Assembly (NCBI RefSeq): GCF_052180255.1
Contig: NZ_CP197466.1
Location: forward strand, 2,046,001 to 2,110,000
Direction of reading: 5' to 3'
DNA: 64,000 bases
DNA from: Paenibacillus_AM sp052180255
GTDB lineage: Bacteria > Bacillota > Bacilli > Paenibacillales > NBRC-103111
Positions 43,050-52,213 of the stretch are shown piece after piece (the stretch's first letter is position 1; each line of letters opens with the position of its first letter). The position numbers and the translations under genes were made by a program. The notes below the pieces were generated by a model. The model saw only the letters and a list, made by a program, of their open reading frames with translations. It was not told the origin of the DNA and searched no databases.

Positions 43050-43772
43050 ATGGGAGAGCAATTAAAGAATGGAGATTTGAAGCAGCTGCAGATTGTCGTG
43101 AACCGCTATTGTTTATCTTTGACAGGTTCCAAATGGGATGCAGAGGATCTTGCGCAGGAAACATGGCTGAAGGCAGTCGGAACGTTAGAAGGTAACGGGC
43201 ATATGAATGTCGAGGCACTTCTCATGCGGATTGCTAAGAATACATGGATTGATCAAGTTCGCCGAAAAATAACTTATGAGAAAATCATGAAGCAGGAACA
43301 TTCGCGTTTAAGCTCTGAAGAATTCGCTCATACAGCTTTGCATGATCATACATGGTATGAGATCGAGCAAGCGCTTGAATCTATAATTAAACATTTATCT
43401 CCTTTGCAGCGTGCCGTTTTCTTCTTAAGAGATGTGTTTGGTTACTCCAGTGCGGAGGCAGCTCACATGCTGCACACAACTGAAGGCGCGATTAAAGCCT
43501 CCTTGCATCGTGCGCGGCTGGCCCTTGAGAAAGTTCGATACGAGCTTGAGCAGGATGACTCTATTTTACCGGAAAAAGAGCGTACACGGGCATTGCTGCA
43601 ATCCCTTGCAACGGCGTACCAACAAGGGGATATCGTCCATCTTGTCCAATTGCTGCAAATCGACGGCATGACGCCTGCAGTCGTGATTGGAATCGCTCAG
43701 AATCAGATTAGAAGTAAGTCTAGCCGCGAACACAAGCAGCATCGCACATCATCGATCCAGATGGTGGCGTAG
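43050..43772 (+). CDS. ECF-type RNA polymerase sigma factor
   Basis: The 240-residue protein has region 2 (DAEDLAQETWLKAV, then MRIAKNTWIDQVRRK) and region 4 (LSPLQRAVFFLRDVFGYSSAEAAHMLHTTEGAIKASLHRARLAL). The ~60-residue C-terminal extension is not a full SnoaL domain, and no anti-sigma gene follows. Regulation may come through the extension or the adjacent MFS gene. AAGGAG precedes the ATG. Confidence 0.88.
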   Translation: MGEQLKNGDLKQLQIVVNRYCLSLTGSKWDAEDLAQETWLKAVGTLEGNGHMNVEALLMRIAKNTWIDQVRRKITYEKIMKQEHSRLSSEEFAHTALHDHTWYEIEQALESIIKHLSPLQRAVFFLRDVFGYSSAEAAHMLHTTEGAIKASLHRARLALEKVRYELEQDDSILPEKERTRALLQSLATAYQQGDIVHLVQLLQIDGMTPAVVIGIAQNQIRSKSSREHKQHRTSSIQMVA

Positions 43773-43814
43773 TCCAACTATAATATTCTTATTATTCAAA
43801 AAAGGAGAAGCTTG

Positions 43815-45086
43815 ATGCAGACAGAGATCGTAGAAAGTAGTAAACCGCAACCGTCTTATTTTCAAAATCTAATCATGCCCATCACTCAGTCTCGTCCATT
43901 TCGATTGCTGTGGATCGGTAAGATGCTCAATATGCTGGGGAGTTCGATCACGATGGTCATTCTCCCTATCATGGTGTTATCTCTTACAGGATCGACCATG
44001 GCAATGGGGACGACAGTAGCGATCTCGATGTTGATGAAAGTGATTATGCTTCCATTCACAGGAGTTATTGTGGATCGCTTGGATCGCATGAAAATAGTGA
44101 TGGTTACGGATTTGATCGGATTTATCCTGTTATTTGGAATGATGATCGTATACATATTGGATGTACTGACCATAGAGATGATATACGTATTTGTTGCTTT
44201 ATTCGGCATCACAGATGCGTTGTCTGGTCCAGCATCCTCAGCGATTCGAGCCAAGATATACACGCCCGAAATTCGCAATGCAGCCATTTCTTTATCACAA
44301 GTTAGTGGTCAAGGAATCCGATTATTAGGTCCTACACTTGGCGGAGTGATCCTGACAGTCATGTCAGCGGGAGTGGGGCTAGGCATTGATGGTTTAACGT
44401 TCGTCGCGTCATTTATTTGTATCTATCTCTTAAGAAATTTAATGAAGATGAGTAGTGCGGAGCTTCCTAAATCCAAGTCTTATGATTTTAAAAAGGATTG
44501 GGTAGAAGGCGTCGCTGTTCTTAAATCGCACACTTGGTTATGGTTTACGATCATTGCATTCGCGTTTATTAATATTTGTTTCGGTGGCGTCCAGCGTGTG
44601 TTGATCCCATGGTTATTTAACGTACATCATCACTTAGAACCCGTATATTATGGACTCGCGATGACATTTGCAGGCGTGGGAGGCTTACTCGCCGCATTCG
44701 TATTTGGTTCGAAGGCGAAGTGGCGTTATCGCGGGATTATCGCTTATGGGGGTGTCATGCTATCTGGATTGGTGCTATTCGCCATACCGTTCGTGAGTTG
44801 GATACCATTGTTGATGGGGTTAATGGTGCTTGAAGGATTTGGTATCATGATCTTCGGTTTAATATGGGAGACAAGTTTGCAAGAACTGGTACCAGAAGAG
44901 GCTTTTGGAAGGGTCGTTAGCTTAGACATGTTCGGCTCCTTTGCGCTTCTGCCACTTGGTTATTTGGGTGCGGGTTGGCTTGCTGAAGCAATAGGTGGTC
45001 TCGCAACAACTTCAATCCTTGCTGGGGTAGGCGTTGTGATTGTAGCGATTGCATTCATGTTCCCAGGAGTACGTAAGTTTGATTGA
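43815..45086 (+). CDS. MFS transporter (EntS-like)
   Basis: The 423-residue protein has ~12 TM segments and motif A GVIVDRLDRMKIV. The start FRLLWIGKMLNMLGSSITMVILPIMVLSLTGS is typical of macrolide/siderophore exporter MFS proteins. ATG 43815 follows AAAGGAGAAG; an in-frame TTG lies just before it. It is 42 bases after the sigma gene and may be its target. Confidence 0.88.
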   Translation: MQTEIVESSKPQPSYFQNLIMPITQSRPFRLLWIGKMLNMLGSSITMVILPIMVLSLTGSTMAMGTTVAISMLMKVIMLPFTGVIVDRLDRMKIVMVTDLIGFILLFGMMIVYILDVLTIEMIYVFVALFGITDALSGPASSAIRAKIYTPEIRNAAISLSQVSGQGIRLLGPTLGGVILTVMSAGVGLGIDGLTFVASFICIYLLRNLMKMSSAELPKSKSYDFKKDWVEGVAVLKSHTWLWFTIIAFAFINICFGGVQRVLIPWLFNVHHHLEPVYYGLAMTFAGVGGLLAAFVFGSKAKWRYRGIIAYGGVMLSGLVLFAIPFVSWIPLLMGLMVLEGFGIMIFGLIWETSLQELVPEEAFGRVVSLDMFGSFALLPLGYLGAGWLAEAIGGLATTSILAGVGVVIVAIAFMFPGVRKFD

Positions 45087-45113
45087 ATGGTTTGTTTGGA
45101 AAAAGGGAAAAAT

Positions 45114-45148
45114 GCCAATGATCTTCTTGTAGAGATCGTTGGCTTTTT
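45114..45148 (+). terminator. Terminator after the sigma-MFS unit
   Basis: GCCAATGATCT pairs with AGATCGTTGGC (one G-U) and TTTTTATTTT follows. Confidence 0.85.
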
Positions 45149-45229
45149 ATTTTGGTGTTGACAACATAAGAAATGAGATGCATAATAAAAGAAAGGTAAG
45201 AACAAAAAGTAAGTCGCTATTCATAGTCG

Positions 45230-45250
45230 AGTTAATTAAAGAATTTAACT
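45230..45250. promoter_or_regulatory. Inverted repeat before nitroreductase
   Basis: AGTTAA (45230-45235) and TTAACT (45245-45250) form a short dyad 20 bp upstream of the ATG, a possible repressor site. The regulator is unknown. Confidence 0.4.
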
Positions 45251-45270
45251 AATATCGGAGGTCATTTATC

Positions 45271-45873
45271 ATGAGCAGCAACACATTCTTATCCGCAGTA
45301 AAAGAAAGACGTACGTATTATGCAATTGGTAAGGAAGAGATCGTATCCCAAGAGCAAATCCAAGCAATCGTGAATGATGCAGTGAAACATACACCATCTT
45401 CATTTAATTCTCAAAGTGCAAGAGTCGTAGTACTTTTCGGTGAGCAATCCGATAAACTTTGGAACATGACGCGTGAAACATTAAGAAAGATCGTTCCAGC
45501 AGAGAACTTTGGTCCTACAAATGATAAAATGGATGGCTTCTCCAGCGGCTATGGCACTGTATTGTTCTTCGAAGATCAAGCAGTAATCGACTATCTGCAA
45601 ACTAACTTTGCAGCGTATGCAGATAACTTCCCAATCTGGTCTAACCAATCTTCAGGAATGCTGCAATTCGTAATCTGGACAGCTCTTGAAAGTGAAGGCT
45701 TAGGTGCTTCTTTACAGCACTACAATCCACTAATTGATGACGAAGTAAAAGCTACTTGGGATCTACCAAGCACTTGGAAGTTGATGGCTCAAATGCCATT
45801 TGGTAAACCAACTGCGGAGCCAGGCGAGAAAACATTCAATCCACTTGAAGACCGCGTGAAGTTTTTTAAATAA
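45271..45873 (+). CDS. Nitroreductase family protein
   Basis: The 200-residue FMN protein has the nitroreductase FMN-binding start AVKERRTYYAIGKE and PSSFNSQSARVVVLFG, and matches the Frm2/HBN1-YdgI-like subgroup of short nitroreductases. Such enzymes reduce nitro compounds, quinones or oxidised lipids with NAD(P)H. ATCGGAGG precedes the ATG. It is a single-gene unit. Confidence 0.9.
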   Translation: MSSNTFLSAVKERRTYYAIGKEEIVSQEQIQAIVNDAVKHTPSSFNSQSARVVVLFGEQSDKLWNMTRETLRKIVPAENFGPTNDKMDGFSSGYGTVLFFEDQAVIDYLQTNFAAYADNFPIWSNQSSGMLQFVIWTALESEGLGASLQHYNPLIDDEVKATWDLPSTWKLMAQMPFGKPTAEPGEKTFNPLEDRVKFFK

Positions 45874-45886
45874 GTAAGACAAGGCA

Positions 45887-45927
45887 AGGGCTCTACAAAT
45901 CCGAAAGGAAAGTAGAGCCCTTTTTTT
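45887..45927 (+). terminator. Terminator of the nitroreductase gene
   Basis: AAGGGCTCTAC pairs with GTAGAGCCCTT, followed by T7. Confidence 0.92.
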
Positions 45928-45940
45928 GGTAAATAGATTT

Positions 45941-45962
45941 GTTTACATAACATTAATTATGT
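45941..45962. repeat. 22-bp dyad repeat, copy 1
   Basis: ACATAAC-ATTA-ATTATGT preceded by GTTT, between the nitroreductase terminator and the 3' end of mgtA. One arm base differs from copies 2 and 3. Confidence 0.8.
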
Positions 45963-45968
45963 TTTAAC

Positions 45969-48566
45969 TTATAGCCACTCATTAAATTTGCGAATGTACC
46001 ATTTTTTAATAAATTGAGTAAGAAAACAGTATCCTAACAGAATGACAACCAACCAAGGGAAGTAGGCTAGAGGCAATGGCTCCAACCCAACGCTTGCTCC
46101 GAAAGCACTAAAAGGGATGAAGATTCCTGCTACCATAATAAAGCTGGTTAACACGATTACTGGCATACTAGCTCTGCTTTGGAAAAAGGGAATTTTCTCC
46201 GTACGAATCATATGCACGATTAATGTTTGTGACAACAGACCTTCAATAAACCATCCAGATTGAAATAAGGATTGACTTCCAACGGTATTTGCTGCGAAGA
46301 CAAAATACATCAAGAAGTAGGTTGCATAATCGAAAATGGAGCTGATCGGTCCAATAAACAGCATGAATCTTCCGACAGATTTTGCATCCCATTTGCGTGG
46401 CTGCTTTAAAAACTCTTTATCCATTCGATCCCACGGAATTGATAATTGCGAAATATCATAAAATAAATTTTGCATGAGAAGATGGATAGGGAGCATAGGG
46501 AGAAACGGTAGGAATAAGCTAGAGCCTAACACACTAAACACATTTCCGAAGTTCGAGCTAGCTGTCATTTTGATATATTTAATAATATTTCCGAATGTTA
46601 AGCGACCTTCAATAACACCGGCTTCCAAGACCATTAAATTCTTCTCAAGCAAGATAATATCTGCTGATTCCTTGGCAATATCTACGGCTGTATCCACGGA
46701 AATCCCCACATCTGCTGCACGTAGTGAAGCTGCATCATTAATGCCGTCACCCATAAACCCGACTGTATGACCTTTGGATTGCAAGGCTTTCACAATTCTA
46801 GATTTTTGCAAAGGATTTAGCTTGGCGAATACAGTCGTTTGTTCAGCTAGATCAGCCAATTGGCTATCATTCAATTGGTCAATCTCGCTACCCAGCACAA
46901 TGTGGTCTACGGAAAGTCCTACATCCATGCAAACTTTCCGTGTAACCGCGGCGTTATCACCGGTAAGCACTTTTATTGCGATTCCGTTTTCGGTCAGAGC
47001 ATGTATCGCAGATTTAGCTGTTTCCTTGGGTGGATCAATGAATCCAACAAAGCCAATTAGAGTGAGATTCACTTCATCATGTTTGCTGTATGGCTCATTG
47101 TGTGGTGTAAGCTTTTTGACTGCAACTGCGATGACGCGATGTCCATCATTGTTCATATCGTGCACTTTTTGCTGCACCTGTTGTGCGATATGTGGTGTAA
47201 GTTCCTTGCGTTCCTTCTTATCCAAGACATGGGAGCAGCAACCAAGAATTTCTTCCATCGCACCTTTGCAAATTAAAACGTGATGGTGGTTGATTTTCTC
47301 TAGCACAACAGACATTCTGCGGCGATTAAAGTCAAAAGGGATCTCATCCACTTTGGCATAGTTCTTTTCGACACCGAGAACTTCTGTTAGTTCAACATGC
47401 TTCAATACGGCAACATCTAATAAATTTTTGAGACCAGTCTGATGATAGCTATTGAGATAGGCATATTCGAGTACTTTCAAATCTTCATTCCCATTGATGT
47501 CCATATATGTTTCTAGAATGATTTTATCTTCCGTCAGCGTGCCTGTTTTATCTGTGCACAATATATTCATGGCTCCAAAATTTTGAATTGCATTAAGTCG
47601 TTTAACGACTACTTTTTTACGGGCCATGACAGATGCGCCTTTTGCAAGATTCGTTGTCACGATAACAGGGAGCATTTCAGGCGTTAGACCAACTGCAATC
47701 GATAGACCAAACAGCAGGGCATCCCACCAATCACCTTTCGTAAAGCCATTAATGAAGAAAATAATAGGTACCATAATAAGCATGAAGCGGATTAGGACGA
47801 AGGTAACGCTGCTAACACCTTTATCAAAGCTCGTTAGCGGACGCGTACCCGTCAATGTTTTGGCCATAGAACCAAAGTAAGTTGAAGCACCAGTGGATAC
47901 GACAATAGCAGTAGCGGTGCCACTTACGACATTCGTACCCATGTAACACATGTTTCCAAGCTCTAGCGGATTGGTATGATAAGGACGTTGGGTTTTATTG
48001 GTCTTGGATTTGAAATTGGAATCCTGTTTTTCAATGGGGAGAGACTCGCCTGTAAGAGAGGATTCACTGATAAACAAATCTTTCGAGCTCAGCAGTCTGA
48101 CATCAGCAGGAACCAAATCTCCTGCGGAAAGGTGTATGATGTCACCTGGGACAAGGAGTTCCATGTCGATTTCTTGTTTTATTCCATTTCGTGTTACGGT
48201 GGCTGTCGTTCCTACCATCGCTTTTAGTTTCTCGACCGTTCGAATCGAACGATATTCTTGGGTAAATGTGATCAGCACACTGACTACAATCATCGTGCTG
48301 ATAACGATCACCCCTTTGGTATCCTCTGTAAGAATAGAGAATAGGTCTAGGGCAATTAGAATGAGTATGAATGGGTTTTTGAAGCAAAAGAGCAGTTGCA
48401 CATACCATGCTGGCGGTTTGTCGTGTGCAATTTGATTTTTTCCGTATTGCTCCAGTCTTTCTTCCCATTCGGGTTCCTGTAACCCGTTGTGTGATGAATT
48501 TAATTCCTCCAATAAATCTTCAGTCAGACAAAAAGATGCATCAATCAAACGATTTGTAATTGTCAT
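45969..48566 (-). CDS. mgtA: Mg2+-importing P-type ATPase MgtA (type IIIB)
   Basis: The 865-residue pump has the actuator loop SLTGES, phosphorylation site DKTGTLT, the hinge GDGIND and about ten membrane segments, with the C-terminal ones in residues 650-860. The N-terminus is cytoplasmic (FCLTEDLLEELNSSHNGL). P-IIIB ATPases move Mg2+ into the cytoplasm at the cost of ATP. A Mg2+-sensing M-box and a second leader element control transcription. GGTGGAGGAATGAACT precedes ATG 48566. Confidence 0.96.
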   Translation of the reverse strand: MTITNRLIDASFCLTEDLLEELNSSHNGLQEPEWEERLEQYGKNQIAHDKPPAWYVQLLFCFKNPFILILIALDLFSILTEDTKGVIVISTMIVVSVLITFTQEYRSIRTVEKLKAMVGTTATVTRNGIKQEIDMELLVPGDIIHLSAGDLVPADVRLLSSKDLFISESSLTGESLPIEKQDSNFKSKTNKTQRPYHTNPLELGNMCYMGTNVVSGTATAIVVSTGASTYFGSMAKTLTGTRPLTSFDKGVSSVTFVLIRFMLIMVPIIFFINGFTKGDWWDALLFGLSIAVGLTPEMLPVIVTTNLAKGASVMARKKVVVKRLNAIQNFGAMNILCTDKTGTLTEDKIILETYMDINGNEDLKVLEYAYLNSYHQTGLKNLLDVAVLKHVELTEVLGVEKNYAKVDEIPFDFNRRRMSVVLEKINHHHVLICKGAMEEILGCCSHVLDKKERKELTPHIAQQVQQKVHDMNNDGHRVIAVAVKKLTPHNEPYSKHDEVNLTLIGFVGFIDPPKETAKSAIHALTENGIAIKVLTGDNAAVTRKVCMDVGLSVDHIVLGSEIDQLNDSQLADLAEQTTVFAKLNPLQKSRIVKALQSKGHTVGFMGDGINDAASLRAADVGISVDTAVDIAKESADIILLEKNLMVLEAGVIEGRLTFGNIIKYIKMTASSNFGNVFSVLGSSLFLPFLPMLPIHLLMQNLFYDISQLSIPWDRMDKEFLKQPRKWDAKSVGRFMLFIGPISSIFDYATYFLMYFVFAANTVGSQSLFQSGWFIEGLLSQTLIVHMIRTEKIPFFQSRASMPVIVLTSFIMVAGIFIPFSAFGASVGLEPLPLAYFPWLVVILLGYCFLTQFIKKWYIRKFNEWL

Positions 48567-48596
48567 AGTTCATTCCTCCACCTTCGAAATTGGACA

Positions 48597-48623
48597 CAAA
48601 AAAACTCTCCCTGAAGGAGAGCC
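48597..48623 (-). terminator. Second leader terminator of mgtA
   Basis: On the minus strand GCTCTCC pairs with GGAGAGT (one G-U) across a short loop, followed by T7. It ends 30 bp before the mgtA ATG, downstream of the leader ORF. Confidence 0.85.
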
Positions 48624-48686
48624 AATGGCTTCGGAACTCGATTTGATTCAATCATCCTAAATTGCCATACTGAATAAGCCTGATTT

Positions 48687-48809
48687 TTACCTATAATGGA
48701 CAAATCGGGTTATGCAAGCTGTATAGGTGATCGAGGAAAACGAGTTCCTGCTCTTCACAGGACAAATTCGTGTATTTTGATAAAACAACCTACTCGGACT
48801 ACTGTCCAT
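48687..48809 (-). CDS. Possible 40-aa leader peptide of mgtA
   Basis: Between the two terminators of the mgtA leader, ATG 48809 has AAAGGGGTG 8 bases upstream and opens 40 codons, starting MDSSPSRLFYQNTR and ending in FVHYR. The peptide is basic and has no signal sequence. Codons Arg-Asn-Ser (AGGAACTCG) include GGAACTCG, which can pair with CGAGTTCC just before the second terminator. Ribosome position could therefore affect termination. It may instead be untranslated structured RNA; no homology was tested. Confidence 0.4.
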   Translation of the reverse strand: MDSSPSRLFYQNTRICPVKSRNSFSSITYTACITRFVHYR

Positions 48810-48832
48810 GTGAATAATCACCCCTTTCAGCA

Positions 48833-48866
48833 TTAAAAAATCCCTCTAGGTTCTCCTAGAAGGATT
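48833..48866 (-). terminator. M-box terminator
   Basis: AATCCTTCTAGG pairs with CCTAGAGGGATT across AGAA on the minus strand, followed by TTTTTT. Confidence 0.88.
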
Positions 48867-48879
48867 GTGAATAAGCGCG

Positions 48880-49070
48880 TGAAAAAAACACTTAAACGGG
48901 TTCCCCCTAGTCGAGTTTTAGCACTACACAACGTAAAGAAATGGAGAATCTCTTAGCCACCTTATGAAAAGCCTTAATCCGGCAATCCCTGTTCTACCCA
49001 TTGGCATCTTTCGATGTTTCCGGGCAGTGGCCTGTGTTTGTATAGGAGCCTCACCTAACGAGGTCGTTTA
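48880..49070 (-). promoter_or_regulatory. M-box (ykoK) Mg2+ riboswitch
   Basis: On the minus strand CGTTAGGTGAGGCTCCTATA, then ACAGGCCACTGCCCGGAAAC, GATGCCAATGGGTAGAACAGG and GGTGGCTAAGAG follow the ykoK-leader consensus in the right order. High Mg2+ folds the aptamer and favours the terminator at 48833-48866, shutting off mgtA. Confidence 0.92.
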
Positions 49071-49084
49071 CTATTTACATTGAA

Positions 49085-49114
49085 ATACTACACCCGTCTG
49101 CATCTTCATGTCAA
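49085..49114 (-). promoter_or_regulatory. Promoter of the M-box/mgtA transcript
   Basis: TTGACA (49109-49114), 18-bp spacer, TAGTAT (49085-49090) on the minus strand, upstream of the M-box. Confidence 0.7.
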
Positions 49115-49135
49115 TGGGCGTATGAGACTGCTATT

Positions 49136-49157
49136 GTTTACATAACATTAGTTATGT
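49136..49157. repeat. 22-bp dyad repeat, copy 2
   Basis: GTTT followed by ACATAAC-ATTA-GTTATGT, arms perfect, extended by one base each side (T/A). It lies about 20 bp upstream of the mgtA -35 and against the 3' end of the GH3 gene. Confidence 0.85.
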
Positions 49158-49158
49158 A

Positions 49159-50436
49159 TTATTTCAAATACTTCGTCAATAAGTCTTGAATGGATTGATT
49201 CATTGTCTCAACAGAAACAGATGTGGTGGGGGAGTTCTGCATGTTGTATTTGTCCTTCATTTTCAAGACGCGAGCGACACTGTGATTCAATTGTTCAGTC
49301 GTGATCTCACCGTTTTCAACGGCTCTTTTGAGTGAATGAAGAACTCTTGTCTGATTATCATACTCATGGCATACCATGACGAGGTCAGTACCCGCTTGAA
49401 TCGCCATAACAGCTGCATCTCCAATCTCATGTTGCGAGGTAATTGCAGCCATGGTCAAGTCATCTGAGACGATAACGCCTTGGAAGTTCAAGTCTTTACG
49501 AAGTAAGTCAGTGATGACCGGTTTGGATAAAGAAGCGGGATTCTTAGCGTCAATTTTGGAGATGAGAATATGGGAAACCATTACGGCATCCGCGCCATTA
49601 TTAATGGCATTAATGAAAGGGACGAATTCAAATTTTTTTAATCGCTGGATATCATGATCCACAACGGGCAAACCGACATGTGAATCGATGTATGTATCAC
49701 CATGCCCAGGAAAGTGTTTTACGACAGATACAACACCTTCGGATTGAATACCTCTCATCGTTTGTAGACCGAGCTGACTTACGAGATTCGGTGTATTACC
49801 ATATGCACGTACACCGATTATTGGATTTTGTGGATTGCTATTAATATCGAGAACAGGTGCATAGTTCACGTTGAGACCGATAGATTTCACTTTATCTGCC
49901 AATCTTTTACCAAATTCATAGGCGAATATTTCGTTATTTACGCGTCCAATTACGCTATTATTCGGAAGTCCAAGATAGGAATCGGGTAGGCGAGTTACTT
50001 TGCCCCCTTCTTCATCGATACTCATGATTAATGGGATTTTGTTTGATGAGTTGGCCTGTTTGAGATCATTCACAAGCTTAAGGGCTTGCGACTGGTCTTG
50101 AATATTTCTTTTAAATAATACGAATCCACTGACCTTGTACTTTTCAATTAATGTCTGTGTATGATCGTCACCTGTCCAATGATCTGCACCTACAAGCACA
50201 AGCTGACCGATTTTCTCGTCAAGAGTAAGCTGAGAGACTTGCTGCATAATGGGATCATCCATTGATTGTGGTGACAGAGTTTTAGGGCCGGAGACTGGAG
50301 CAGAAGTGCTTAATATTGCTGTATCAGGTGATGTTATCGGACTTTGCGTTTGATTATTAGTTAGGGAGCAGGCGGTTAGACTGACAAGTAGGGCAATGCA
50401 CAAGAAGGCAGAGCACGTTCGAAACCTTGTAATCAT
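49159..50436 (-). CDS. GH3-family beta-N-acetylhexosaminidase lipoprotein (NagZ-like)
   Basis: The 425-residue protein has a lipoprotein signal peptide (LTAC, Cys23) and the GH3 barrel with IDEEGGKVTRLP and the NagZ motif KHFPGHGDTYIDSHVGLPVVDHD, plus the catalytic Asp in GVIVSDDLTMAAI. NagZ enzymes release GlcNAc from muropeptides; in Gram-positives the extracellular lipoprotein form recycles cell-wall debris. It lacks the C-terminal domain of longer relatives. Confidence 0.9.
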   Translation of the reverse strand: MITRFRTCSAFLCIALLVSLTACSLTNNQTQSPITSPDTAILSTSAPVSGPKTLSPQSMDDPIMQQVSQLTLDEKIGQLVLVGADHWTGDDHTQTLIEKYKVSGFVLFKRNIQDQSQALKLVNDLKQANSSNKIPLIMSIDEEGGKVTRLPDSYLGLPNNSVIGRVNNEIFAYEFGKRLADKVKSIGLNVNYAPVLDINSNPQNPIIGVRAYGNTPNLVSQLGLQTMRGIQSEGVVSVVKHFPGHGDTYIDSHVGLPVVDHDIQRLKKFEFVPFINAINNGADAVMVSHILISKIDAKNPASLSKPVITDLLRKDLNFQGVIVSDDLTMAAITSQHEIGDAAVMAIQAGTDLVMVCHEYDNQTRVLHSLKRAVENGEITTEQLNHSVARVLKMKDKYNMQNSPTTSVSVETMNQSIQDLLTKYLK

Positions 50437-50549
50437 ACGGGATCACAATCCTTTCTTCATACCTGTTATTGTATCTTTTTTGTTACATTTCATACTTTTG
50501 GAAGTGATAATATAGGTGAAAAAGAGATAATTTTACTTAGGAGGATAAT

Positions 50550-51386
50550 ATGAAAAAGAAAATAGCGCTTACCGCTCTCATTCTTGTTTGTGCTGTATCA
50601 ATCGTGGGTTGTGGTGATGGTAAACAAGCTGTGAATGAACCCAAGGAGACAAAAGGACCTATAGAAACAAAAGAACCTGTGGAAACAAAAGGGCCTGTAG
50701 AGACAAAAGCAGTGGAGAGCGCTAAACAAAGCCCTTCTCCTCAACCTAGTGGTAGTCCAGAGGCAAGTAAACCTCCTGTAAAGGGGGATACGAAAGAGGC
50801 GGCTGATCCACAAGCGATCACCGTTCTTGTGAATAAACAATTCGCTTTACCTGACAATTACGAGCCAAAAGATTTGGTCTATCCAAGTGTTCCCTTTACA
50901 TTTAACGAAAAAATAGAGAAGCGTATGATGCGAAAAGAAGCAGCAGGTGCATTAGAGCAAATGTTTGCAGGAGCGAAGAAAGATGGAATTTCTTTAGCAG
51001 GTGTATCTGCTTATCGCTCCCACAAAACGCAAGTTACGTTATTCAATAATTATGTGAAAAAAGACGGAGAAGCGAAAGCAAAGACGTATAGCGCAGTTCC
51101 TGGTCATAGTGAACATGAGACTGGACTTGCGATTGATGTGTCAGGTAGTGATGGAAAATGTGCGGCTGAGAATTGCTTCGGGGATACGAAAGAAGCCAAA
51201 TGGTTGGCTGTTCATGCGCATGAATATGGATTCATTATCCGTTATCCCAAGGGAAAAGAATCAATTACAGGTTACCAATACGAGCCATGGCATCTGCGAT
51301 ATGTAGGTAAGAAATTAGCTGCTGACGTAGCGAAAAATGGTAAAACTTTGGAAGAAGTTCTTCAAGCCGTACCAGTTGCCAAATAA
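50550..51386 (+). CDS. VanY/LdcB-type D-Ala-D-Ala carboxypeptidase lipoprotein (M15)
   Basis: The 278-residue protein has a lipobox (VGC, Cys21), a Thr/Glu/Pro/Lys linker of 5- to 6-residue repeats (ETKGPI, ETKEPV, ETKGPV, ETKAVE; residues about 33-56), and a C-terminal M15 peptidase with the zinc ligands SEHETGLAID (His189, Asp196) and EPWH (His248). It trims the terminal D-Ala of peptidoglycan stems. AGGAGGAT precedes the ATG. It is divergent from the GH3 lipoprotein gene; both act on the cell wall. Confidence 0.9.
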   Translation: MKKKIALTALILVCAVSIVGCGDGKQAVNEPKETKGPIETKEPVETKGPVETKAVESAKQSPSPQPSGSPEASKPPVKGDTKEAADPQAITVLVNKQFALPDNYEPKDLVYPSVPFTFNEKIEKRMMRKEAAGALEQMFAGAKKDGISLAGVSAYRSHKTQVTLFNNYVKKDGEAKAKTYSAVPGHSEHETGLAIDVSGSDGKCAAENCFGDTKEAKWLAVHAHEYGFIIRYPKGKESITGYQYEPWHLRYVGKKLAADVAKNGKTLEEVLQAVPVAK

Positions 51387-51411
51387 GGGAGAGACGATTG
51401 AAACAGTGGGG

Positions 51412-52119
51412 TTAGTTACTTGCCTCATCATGAAAAACAATGGAAAAAGTGTTCTTAAACCCAATTTTACCTTGTGGCGTGACTTGAATAGCTCTAGTCT
51501 TGGGCATCCGCTCAATCCAATTCAGTTCTAGTAACCTTTCAAGAATCGCATTTCCTAACGCTCCCGCGAGGTGATAACGGCGTTCACTCCAATCTAGGCA
51601 CTGTAAACAGTAGGCGCGGCGCTTTGTTTTGACTTGAGCTAGATCGATGTTCAAGTCTGCAAAGAAGGCTTCGCCTTTTTTTGTTACGTGATAACTTTTT
51701 TCTTCTTCTTCTTCAATAATCTTCTGATTGCACAAAGCCTCTGTTAGTTGTACCCCCAGATATCCTGCAAGATGATCATAACACGTTCGAGCCTGGCGTA
51801 TAGCCTGATCTTCTGCTGCTTGTCGGAATGATTTGATCTGAACGGGTGGTGCTATAGACAGGAGAGACTCCATGACTTGAGCAACTTCTGGATTCTGTAT
51901 ACCGTAATAACGATGTCTACCTTGTTGCTGGACAGATACAGCTTGCGCTTCGACCATTTTGGCTAGATGAAAGCTTGCCGTTTGCGGCTTTATTCGTGCA
52001 TTTGCAGCAAGTTCACTTGCCGTATGCAGTCTCCCATCCATTAATACAGATAATATGACTGCTCGAGACGGTTCGCTTATTAGTGCAGCAATTAATGCTA
52101 CATTTGAGTTAACAGCCAT
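51412..52119 (-). CDS. ArsR-type winged-helix regulator with long C-terminal domain
   Basis: The 235-residue protein has an ArsR-like HTH (ALISEPSRAVILSVLMDGRLHTASELAANARIKPQTASFHLAKMVEAQAVSVQQQGRHRYYGI) and a large C-terminal domain with CLQCLDWSERRYHLAGALGNAILERLLELNWIER, seen in other long ArsR-like proteins. Cys pairs in ARTCYDHLAGY and CLQCLDW could bind metal. It is divergent from the flavin reductase and may control it. Confidence 0.85.
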   Translation of the reverse strand: MAVNSNVALIAALISEPSRAVILSVLMDGRLHTASELAANARIKPQTASFHLAKMVEAQAVSVQQQGRHRYYGIQNPEVAQVMESLLSIAPPVQIKSFRQAAEDQAIRQARTCYDHLAGYLGVQLTEALCNQKIIEEEEEKSYHVTKKGEAFFADLNIDLAQVKTKRRAYCLQCLDWSERRYHLAGALGNAILERLLELNWIERMPKTRAIQVTPQGKIGFKNTFSIVFHDEASN

Positions 52120-52213
52120 GAATTAATCCTCCTTGTAATCCATATTTCGATGAACATGGAAGTGTTTCTATTTTACAATAAATCGGAATTGATGAACAAG
52201 AGGAGAAGTGAAC

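Noticed and set aside
45230..45250. BirA-like site before nitroreductase
   Set aside because: AGTTAA/TTAACT arms are too short and 9 bp apart, unlike TTGTTAACC-N15; kept only as a generic dyad.
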